From: UBA3946 sp002385755
Lineage (GTDB): Bacteria; Bacillota_I; Bacilli_A; ML615J-28; CAG-698
NCBI GenBank assembly: GCA_050953085.1
Contig: JBMNLX010000003.1
Span: 124,001 to 188,000, forward strand
DNA length: 64,000 bases
Reading direction: 5' to 3'
A program made the translations under genes and the position numbers. This document shows, one piece after another, positions 57,974 through 64,000 of the stretch (the first letter of the stretch is position 1; every line of letters starts with the position of its first letter). The notes beneath the pieces are model-generated. The model saw only the letters and a list, made by a program, of their open reading frames with translations. It was not told the DNA's origin and did not search any database.

Positions 57974-58754
57974 TTATCGCAATCCGACCAGATATAAAAT
58001 AATCACAAGCAACAGCGCCGGAAGCATGTTCTCGGCCTTGATTTTCTCCGGCAGGATGAAATCCAGCCCGATCACCGCCACGATCGCATATCCCACCAGA
58101 CCGAAGGCATCGATCAGGCCGGCCGGCATGAAGTTCCCGAAGGCGAGGCCCAGACCGGTGAGCGCCCCCTGGTAAAGCAGGACCGGCACAGCCGCGAGCA
58201 TCACGCCCGCGCCCAGCGACGAAGCGAGCGCCAGCGCCGTGATGCCGTCGATGGCCGCCTTGAGGTAGATGATCGACGGATCGCCGAGGGCCGCGTTGAT
58301 GCTTCCGACGATCGCCATCGCCCCGATGCAGAAGACGAGCAATGCGGTGATGAACCCCTCGGAAAAGGCGCCCTTGTTTATCTTCCGTTCGAGATACGCG
58401 CCAAACCGCTTCAACTGCACGTCGAGGCGCGCTGCCACGCCGATCAGGGTCCCCAGGGCGATGCTTATGATCAAAAGCAGGTCATAGCGGACGAGGTAAA
58501 ACGCCGAGTTCACCGTCCCGATGATCCCGAGAAGCAACACGACGACGCCGACCGCTTTGAGCGATTAAAAGCAGATCAAACCTGTCGAAATAAAACGCCG
58601 AGTTTGCGACGCCGATCAGCCCGAGCAAAAAAACGGCGAAGCCGACGACTTTTAAAACCGCCGCGCAAATATCTTTTTTGATCCTGCCCCCCAAAAGGGC
58701 GCCGATCAAGCCGCCGCAAGCAATCGCCGCGCCGTTAACGACCGTCGCGAGCAT
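57974..58754 (-). pseudogene. DUF554 (YdfK-like) membrane protein, broken at a duplicated junction
   Basis: Two partial frames make up one DUF554 protein. The N-terminal piece from the ATG at 58754 reads GAAIACGGLIGALLGGRIKK, VVGFAVFLLGLIGVANSAFY, DRFDLLLI and then turns to nonsense at 58562. The second piece, in another frame, repeats the same region in diverged form (GVVVLLLGIIGTVNSAFYLV, RYDLLLIISIALG) and continues normally to the end at 57974. About 93 bp (31 codons) are therefore present twice, non-identically and out of frame. Start overlaps ppa by 20 bases. It is either a hybrid of two homologous genes or an assembly join. Confidence 0.8.
58469..58655 (-). repeat. Tandem pair of diverged 93-bp homologous segments
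   Basis: Copy 1 (about 58563-58655) and copy 2 (about 58469-58561) encode the same stretch of DUF554 with different codons (VANSAFYFDRFDLLLI against VNSAFYLVRYDLLLI). They meet at 58561/58562 out of frame. Confidence 0.75.
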
Positions 58755-59295
58755 CTTGACTCTCGTCCCGGGCGAATTCTTTCTCGTACGCCGCGATCGC
58801 GGACGCGATAATCTTCTCGGCTACCGGGCGGCCGAAGATTTCGAAGCCCGTCGTTTCCTTATGTTCCAAGTTTTTATATACCTTAAAGAAATGCTCGATC
58901 TCGTCGGCCATATGAGGCGGAAGTTCCTCCAACTCGCGATAATGGCTCCAGATCGGGTCGCGAAATGGGACGGCGATAATCTTGTCGTCAACCGCGTCCT
59001 CGTCGATCATCCGCACGAGACCGATCGGGTAACACTCCACAAGCGAAAGCGGCTCCAAATCCTCGCCGCATAAAACCAAAACGTCGAGAGGATCGTTGTC
59101 TCTGCTCAGGGTCCGGGGGATAAAACCGTAATTCGCAGGATAATGGGTGGAGGTATGTAAGATTCGGTCGAGAATAATCATCCCCGTTTCTTTGTCCAGT
59201 TCGTATTTTTTCTTGCTTCCCTTGGCGATCTCGATAACGGCGATAAAACGGTTCGCCGTCACCCGCTTCGGATTCAAGTTATGCCAGATATTCAT
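58735..59295 (-). CDS. ppa: Inorganic pyrophosphatase (family I)
   Basis: Soluble enzyme splitting pyrophosphate, 186 residues. The family I motifs are present: EIAKGSKKKYELDKETG, HYPANYGFIPRT, the metal-binding signature DNDPLDVLVL (D-x-D-P-x-D) and DEDAVDDKIIAV. The length matches the bacterial form. ATG after GGAGGAAAG. The gene ends 20 bases inside the DUF554 start. Confidence 0.95.
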   Translation of the reverse strand: MNIWHNLNPKRVTANRFIAVIEIAKGSKKKYELDKETGMIILDRILHTSTHYPANYGFIPRTLSRDNDPLDVLVLCGEDLEPLSLVECYPIGLVRMIDEDAVDDKIIAVPFRDPIWSHYRELEELPPHMADEIEHFFKVYKNLEHKETTGFEIFGRPVAEKIIASAIAAYEKEFARDESQDARDGR

Positions 59296-59368
59296 TCTTT
59301 CCTCCTTATTTATGTATATTTTACTATATTTGCTTGGGTTATGCCATAATTTTTTGAAAGCATTATAG

Positions 59369-59397
59369 TTGTCGGGAAAACGAAGATATGCTAGAAT
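59369..59397 (+). promoter_or_regulatory. Sigma-A promoter of namA
   Basis: TTGTCG (59369-59374), 17-base spacer, TAGAAT (59392-59397), then a leader of about 45 bases with AAGGAG. Confidence 0.7.
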
Positions 59398-59445
59398 TAA
59401 TTTGTAAACAAGAGAAAGCAGATAAAAAACATAAGGAGCGCGATA

Positions 59446-60447
59446 ATGTTATTTACGCCGCTTAAAATCAAAAACTTAAATCTCAGGAACCGAGCCGTCA
59501 TGTCGCCGATGTGCACATACAGCGCCGCGGGCGACGGCGTCGCCACGTCCTGGCACCTTGTTCATTACGCTACCAGGGCAGCCGGCGGCGTCGGAGCGAT
59601 AATCGTCGAGGCGACCGCGGTCGAGCCGCGCGGCCGGATATCCAAATATGATTTGGGGCTTTGGGACGACGGTCAAATCGAAAAACTGAAAGAAATAACC
59701 GAAACGGTCAAATCTCTCGGAGCGGCGATCGGCGTCCAGCTCAATCACGCCGGTCGAAAGAGTTTCGTTCCCGAACCCGTCGCGCCCAGCCCTATTCCCT
59801 ACCATAGCGGTTCAAAACCGCGGGAACTTTCGGAAGCGGAAATCCAGGATATTATCAACGCTTTCCGCGTCGCCGCATTGCGCGCCAAAGCGGCCGGGTT
59901 TGACTTCGTCGAGATTCACGCCGCCCACGGCTACCTGATAAACCAGTTTTTATCGCCGCTCACCAACGCGCGAACGGACCGCTACGGCGGAAACGAAATA
60001 AACCGCGTCCGCCTGCTTTCGGAAACGATATCATCGGTCCGGGAAGTATGGCCGGAAGAGAAGGCCCTTTCCGTTCGCGTCTCGGCGGAGGAACACGTCA
60101 AGGGCGGGTTAAAACCGGAAGACATTGGCCGGATTATGAGCAATTTTAAAGATCAGGTCGATATTATCAACGTCTCCTCGGGGGCGGTCGTAAGAACGGA
60201 AATTAACGCTTATCCGGGATACCAGCTCGGTTACGCGGCCGCCGTCAGGAAACTCTCGGGCATCCCAGTAATCGCGGGCGGCCTGATCGCCGAGGCCAAC
60301 ATGGCCCGGATGGCGCTTGAGAGCGGCGCGTGCGATTTGGTCTACTTCGGCCGGGAACTACTGCGCAACCCGTATTTCGTGGCGAACGAAGCCCACAAAG
60401 CAAACATAGCGATTTATCAGAAACAGTATCGAAGAGCATATGAATAA
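59446..60447 (+). CDS. namA: NADPH dehydrogenase NamA (old yellow enzyme, YqjM type)
   Basis: FMN-dependent ene-reductase of 333 residues. Family residues are Cys23 and Tyr25 in MSPMCTYSAAGDG (tuning the flavin), the substrate-binding histidines in VEIHAAHGYLINQFLSP, and the flavin-phosphate region GGLIAEANMA then YFGRELLRNPYF. YqjM reduces activated C=C bonds and responds to oxidative or electrophile stress in Bacillus. It is monocistronic with its own promoter and a bidirectional terminator. Confidence 0.93.
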   Translation: MLFTPLKIKNLNLRNRAVMSPMCTYSAAGDGVATSWHLVHYATRAAGGVGAIIVEATAVEPRGRISKYDLGLWDDGQIEKLKEITETVKSLGAAIGVQLNHAGRKSFVPEPVAPSPIPYHSGSKPRELSEAEIQDIINAFRVAALRAKAAGFDFVEIHAAHGYLINQFLSPLTNARTDRYGGNEINRVRLLSETISSVREVWPEEKALSVRVSAEEHVKGGLKPEDIGRIMSNFKDQVDIINVSSGAVVRTEINAYPGYQLGYAAAVRKLSGIPVIAGGLIAEANMARMALESGACDLVYFGRELLRNPYFVANEAHKANIAIYQKQYRRAYE

Positions 60448-60465
60448 TATGGCATTTTTTCTCCT

Positions 60466-60497
60466 AAACAAAAGACGGCCGCGGCCGTCTTTTTTCT
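60466..60497. terminator. Bidirectional terminator between namA and mntP
   Basis: Perfect palindrome of 24 bases (60470-60493, arms AAAAGACGGCC/GGCCGTCTTTT) with T-rich tails on both strands. Confidence 0.88.
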
Positions 60498-60498
60498 T

Positions 60499-61053
60499 TT
60501 ATTTAAAGCCCTTCGCCAAAACGCGAGCTGCGAGCGCGAGTAAAATTATCCCGCCAAGCGCCCTCGCCTTGTCTTCCAGGACGCTCCCGCAGAAGCAGCC
60601 TAAGTAAACGGAGACAAAAGACAAAATAAAAGTCACGATAACAATCACAAGCGCCGTTCGAAATATCCCGGCGCCGACAAACGCCAGCGCCAACCCGACA
60701 AACAGCGCGTCGATGCTCGTCGCCAGGCCCTGCAGCAGAATCGTTTCCTTTCCAACCCGTCGGGAACACGCGGCGCCCTCGGTAGTCAAAGCCTGGTAAA
60801 GCATCCGGCCGCCGAGGAGAAAAAGCAACAAAAAGGATAAATATTGAGCGATATCTTGAATAAGGGCGCTAAACGCGCGGCCGAAATAATAACCGAATAC
60901 CGGCATTATCCCCTGAAAAAGGCCGAACACAAGGGCTATATATAATGCTTTGCGCGGGCGGGCGCGCCGCTCGGCCATGCCGTTTGCCATCGCCACGGCC
61001 GAGGCGTCCATCGCGACGCCAAACCCGATCATTATCGAAAGCGTTAAATTCAC
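60499..61053 (-). CDS. mntP: Manganese efflux pump MntP
   Basis: Membrane protein of 184 residues with six transmembrane segments in two related halves. The conserved Asp motifs are FGVAMDASAVAMANGM in helix 1 and QGLATSIDALFVGLALAF in helix 4, as in MntP/YebN. It exports Mn(II). The start is a GTG at 61053 with GGAGGA upstream. No yybP-ykoY manganese riboswitch is visible in the 73 bases to addA, so it may be co-transcribed with addA. Confidence 0.93.
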   Translation of the reverse strand: MNLTLSIMIGFGVAMDASAVAMANGMAERRARPRKALYIALVFGLFQGIMPVFGYYFGRAFSALIQDIAQYLSFLLLFLLGGRMLYQALTTEGAACSRRVGKETILLQGLATSIDALFVGLALAFVGAGIFRTALVIVIVTFILSFVSVYLGCFCGSVLEDKARALGGIILLALAARVLAKGFK

Positions 61054-61126
61054 GATTCCTCCAATTAAATTATCTTCCCGCCTAATATATATTAGCGCCG
61101 GCGCGAATGTATAACCGGAGGATAAA

Positions 61127-64000
61127 TTAAACGACCCGTCTTAACTCTTCGTTCAGAAGCGAATACAAATAAGCGCTGACCCGTTTTGGCGAGACCGATC
61201 GCAAATACCCCGAATAAAGGTTAAGCTGGCGGTCATATTCCTCTTTGTTTATGTCGCTAAGTTTATAGTCGATAACGATCAGTTCTTCTTCCGTCTCCAA
61301 TATCAAGTCGATTACGCCGCTTATGCTCTCATCCCCCCGCCGCCACAAAAACCTGTGCTCGTGGTAGGAGTCGATAATCTTTTTCTCGCGGAAGAGAGGC
61401 AAGCGGAAAAAGCGCGTGATCTTCTCCTTCGCGAATTCCGCTTCCCCGAGTTTTTCAATCTGCGGGGCGGGATCGGCGGTAAAGTCGATTAATTCCAAAC
61501 AGCGGTGGATTCTCGTTCCCAATTCCATCGCCAAAAGCCGTTCCCGAGAAACTAGTTCCGCGGCGGGCGCGGAAGCGACGATTTTTTCCGCGCGAACGCG
61601 CTCCGTTTTAATTTGCTTCTTCTCGATTGGTTTCCCGGGAGTCGCCTCAAGCGACTCCGGTTTTTGCCGGAAGCGATATTCTAGCGTTATCGCTTTCGGC
61701 TGTCGCGGCGCGGTAAAGCTCGAGAGCGTGTATTCCAGCGACGACAAAATCGAGTAAAACGACTTGTAATTAAGCCTGTCCGCCAAAGGAACGACGCCGC
61801 CGTCCAACCGGTAGGTCTCCATAAGCCGGGGCGATACGATAATTATTTTTTCCCGCGCCCTGGTGAGCGCGACGTAAAACAAACGGATTCTTTCCCCGAT
61901 ATCATCGGCGATGAATTTTTGCCGGACAAGGGGTCTTAAAAAGGTATCCTTCACGCCCTCGTCGAAAACCGGCAGGACAATCCCGTAATCGCAGGAAAAA
62001 AGCGCCCGAGCCTTGACGTCGGTTTGCTTAAAGGCGGTTTCCGTGTCGGCGTAATAACAAACGGGAAATTCCAATCCTTTTGATTTGTGAATCGTCATCA
62101 TGTTGACGGCTTCCTCGCTGATAACCGCCGGCCGCTCCAGCTCGGCGGCGGGACCGGCTTCCTCCAACGTCTCGAGATACGCGACCGCGTCGGCGAGGCG
62201 ATAGCCGATTTTATCGAGCTCGCGAAACTTATTGATGAGAAAGTTCAGTTTGCTTTCCGCCTGCTCGACATTGCCGAGGCTCACTATTTTTTCATAAAAG
62301 CCAAAAACCCGGTATATTTCGCCCAAAATTTCGCTTAAGGTCGATTTTCGCGCCGTTTCCTTAATAAATATCAACTTCTCGTAAAACTCGCCATACAGCG
62401 ATTTTAGTCCTTCGAGCGGGCCGACGGCGTAAATTTGCGCGATGAGGTCGTCCGGCGCCGCGACGACAAAACTTCGGAGCGCGCCGATCAACGCGTCGGC
62501 GAAAAGCCCTTCATCGGGTTCGGCGCCCGACAAGGCCAGCGCGCAGCGGAGAATGTTTTTAATCACGTAAACTTCGCCGCTCTCGGCAAAACCCTCCTCC
62601 TTGTGAATCATCAGCGGAATTTTCAGGAACTCGAAGACGCGCTTGTATAAATCGAAGCGCCGCTTCTCGGGCGCGAGGATAGCGAAGTCGGAATAAGAAG
62701 CCGGTCGCATCCCTTTTCGCGCCCTATCGTAAACTTGATAGCCGCGCGTCATTTTTTCGCGAATATCCTCGGCGATAATGAACGCCTCGATTTCCTCGGG
62801 ACGGAAACCGGGAAGCGGGTCGTAGATCAAAAGCGCGAGGCGGTAATCATCGCCGCCGCGATGACTTAAGTATGTCTCGTTCCCGAAAAGGAGCGCGTGA
62901 CCGTCATTATAATCGACCCCGCCCATCTCCGGAGACATCACCCGCGAAAAAACTTCGTTTATGCCGGCGAGGACCTCCGGGCGCGAGCGGAAGTTTTTCG
63001 CAAGATCAATCACGATTCCGCCGCCGTTGTTTTTAAAATCGTGGTAACGGCCCCGAAATATGTCGGGGTTGGCGTTCCGGAAGCGGTAGATCGACTGCTT
63101 GACGTCCCCGACCATATAGACGTTTCCCGAGGAAATTCGCGCGATAAGCATCTCCTGCAAGTCGTTTGTGTCTTGGTATTCGTCGATCAAAATCTCGTGG
63201 GTCTCGTTTTTGATTTTCTCGGCGATTTCCGGGTTTTCTTCCAGCAGCCGGATCGCCATCTTCGCGATATCGTTATAGGAATAGCAGTCAAGGCGGCGCT
63301 TGAAAACCGTCATTTTCGCGTCAAGCCTGCGGATTATCTCAATGATAATTTCCGCGACATCCTTGGTCGATAAAACGTCTTCAATCATTTCTTTCTCGTC
63401 CCGAAAGCTCAGGTAATCCCTGATTTTATCCAGGCTTTTATTGATCAATCCCCGCTGGTAGACTACTTTCGCTTTTTCGGTTTCGTCAACGTTCTTCCGC
63501 GGCAGCGCCGGCATCCTCGTATCAGCCGCCGCGAGGAAATCCCCGTAAGTCCGCGCGCGGAAAAGCCCCGAAAGCGCTTCTTCCGCCTTCCGTAAATATT
63601 CCTTAAGCGTCACGTCGGAAACGACCCCGCGTAGGTAGTCGCGCCGCTGACGGATGCTTTCGACTTCGATTTTCAAAATCTCGATATATTCAGAGACCGC
63701 TTTTTCAAGAAACTCGCGGTCGTAATACCGGTCGACGTATCCCGAAAGATAGCTTTCCTTATCGGCGAGCATCTCCATCTTCTCGTCGATCGCGAGGATG
63801 TATTCCTCGACGACGCGGTCGTTTTTGATTGCGAAAAGGTCGATCAAACGGTGAAACCGCGCGTCCTCCTCGCGATATAACTCCTCGAATATCTCGCTTA
63901 TCAGTTCCTTTTTCCGGCGGCGGAAAATAACCCGATCGCCGATGCTTACGGCGCGGGAAACGCCGAGCAGGTAATGATAACGCCGGACAAGCCGAAGAGC
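61127..64000 (-). CDS. addA: ATP-dependent helicase/nuclease subunit AddA, 5' end outside window
   Basis: RecBCD-like double-strand-break repair enzyme; with AddB it resects DNA ends. The visible 957 codons run open through position 64000, so the Walker A region and first helicase motifs lie outside. Seen here are LIDEYQDTNDLQEML (Walker B), VYMVGDVKQSIYRFRNANP (motif III), MMTIHKSKGLEFPVCYY (motif V), LFYVALTRAREKIIIV (motif VI) and the C-terminal nuclease GVIDLILETEEELIVIDYKL (the D and D-Y-K catalytic residues). An upstream addB would lie beyond the edge. Confidence 0.93.
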   Translation of the reverse strand, partial: ALRLVRRYHYLLGVSRAVSIGDRVIFRRRKKELISEIFEELYREEDARFHRLIDLFAIKNDRVVEEYILAIDEKMEMLADKESYLSGYVDRYYDREFLEKAVSEYIEILKIEVESIRQRRDYLRGVVSDVTLKEYLRKAEEALSGLFRARTYGDFLAAADTRMPALPRKNVDETEKAKVVYQRGLINKSLDKIRDYLSFRDEKEMIEDVLSTKDVAEIIIEIIRRLDAKMTVFKRRLDCYSYNDIAKMAIRLLEENPEIAEKIKNETHEILIDEYQDTNDLQEMLIARISSGNVYMVGDVKQSIYRFRNANPDIFRGRYHDFKNNGGGIVIDLAKNFRSRPEVLAGINEVFSRVMSPEMGGVDYNDGHALLFGNETYLSHRGGDDYRLALLIYDPLPGFRPEEIEAFIIAEDIREKMTRGYQVYDRARKGMRPASYSDFAILAPEKRRFDLYKRVFEFLKIPLMIHKEEGFAESGEVYVIKNILRCALALSGAEPDEGLFADALIGALRSFVVAAPDDLIAQIYAVGPLEGLKSLYGEFYEKLIFIKETARKSTLSEILGEIYRVFGFYEKIVSLGNVEQAESKLNFLINKFRELDKIGYRLADAVAYLETLEEAGPAAELERPAVISEEAVNMMTIHKSKGLEFPVCYYADTETAFKQTDVKARALFSCDYGIVLPVFDEGVKDTFLRPLVRQKFIADDIGERIRLFYVALTRAREKIIIVSPRLMETYRLDGGVVPLADRLNYKSFYSILSSLEYTLSSFTAPRQPKAITLEYRFRQKPESLEATPGKPIEKKQIKTERVRAEKIVASAPAAELVSRERLLAMELGTRIHRCLELIDFTADPAPQIEKLGEAEFAKEKITRFFRLPLFREKKIIDSYHEHRFLWRRGDESISGVIDLILETEEELIVIDYKLSDINKEEYDRQLNLYSGYLRSVSPKRVSAYLYSLLNEELRRVV

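Noticed and set aside
61054..61126. yybP-ykoY manganese riboswitch before mntP
   Set aside because: The gap is only 73 bases and lacks the conserved aptamer loops.
1..64000. CRISPR arrays, tRNA or rRNA genes
   Set aside because: No regularly spaced repeats, tRNA cloverleaf or rRNA segments were found when reading the intergenic regions.

Overview
The window reads as chromosome of an uncultured Bacillota bacterium (Bacilli or wall-bearing relatives of Mollicutes). By eye it is about half G+C. Shine-Dalgarno sites are strong (AGGAGG type), promoters are sigma-A-like, TGA is a stop, and several gene neighbourhoods are Firmicutes-typical: cysS-mrnC-rlmB-sigH, rplM-rpsI, ytxK-ackA, ytfI-ytfJ(gerW), groES-groEL and addA. 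I found no rRNA, tRNA or CRISPR array.

Layout. 1-12.8 kb is housekeeping on the minus strand: sigH-like sigma factor, rlmB, mrnC, cysS, rpsI, rplM, mpg, a YitT protein, a cation/proton antiporter, metG, pfkA, dnaE. 12.9-20.3 kb holds an SLC13/ArsB-type permease, two tandem paralogous membrane-anchored surface proteins and a DUF885 lipoprotein. 20.4-23.0 kb is a phosphodiesterase-ytxK-ackA operon. An intact IS481-family element (23075-24263) sits between that operon's promoter and the terminator of a gerW-like gene. 24.4-29.3 kb carries gerW, a DUF2953 gene, yidD, a cell-surface repeat protein, a NahK-like sugar kinase and a ZIP metal transporter. 29.4-33.4 kb is a vitamin-uptake locus: queT under a preQ1-I riboswitch, and an ECF transporter (T, fused double ATPase, S) under a cobalamin riboswitch. 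33.4-40.5 kb has a TetR regulator, a PTS-IIC-like permease, groESL with a possible SD-occluding hairpin, an NCS2 purine permease under a guanine riboswitch, an orphan OrtA-like protein, an OsmC protein and a lipoprotein. 40.8-45.0 kb (plus strand) carries gnd, zwf, a cyclase-family protein, an SDR oxidoreductase and a LysM mini-protein.

45.0-55.4 kb is the most unusual part. One minus-strand operon encodes four small secreted subunits with camelysin/TasA-like architecture, a SipW-type signal peptidase and a giant (about 2,450 codon) surface protein with GLUG/beta-helix-like repeats. It looks like an extracellular fibre system analogous to tapA-sipW-tasA but with its own components. The giant gene is broken near its 3' end by about ten closely spaced single-base frameshifts; a subunit gene has one at a G run, and a DUF554 gene at 58.56 kb is broken at an out-of-frame tandem copy of a homologous 93-bp stretch. 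The segment from about 46 to 58.56 kb may therefore come from a different strain or a different assembly path than its flanks.

55.5-64 kb: DUF368, YjdF-like and alpha/beta-hydrolase genes, DUF554, inorganic pyrophosphatase, an old-yellow-enzyme NADPH dehydrogenase, the MntP manganese exporter, and the 3' part of addA running off the end.

Regulation is rich in RNA elements: three classic riboswitches, plus hairpins over the starts of groES, the ZIP gene and the IS transposase.
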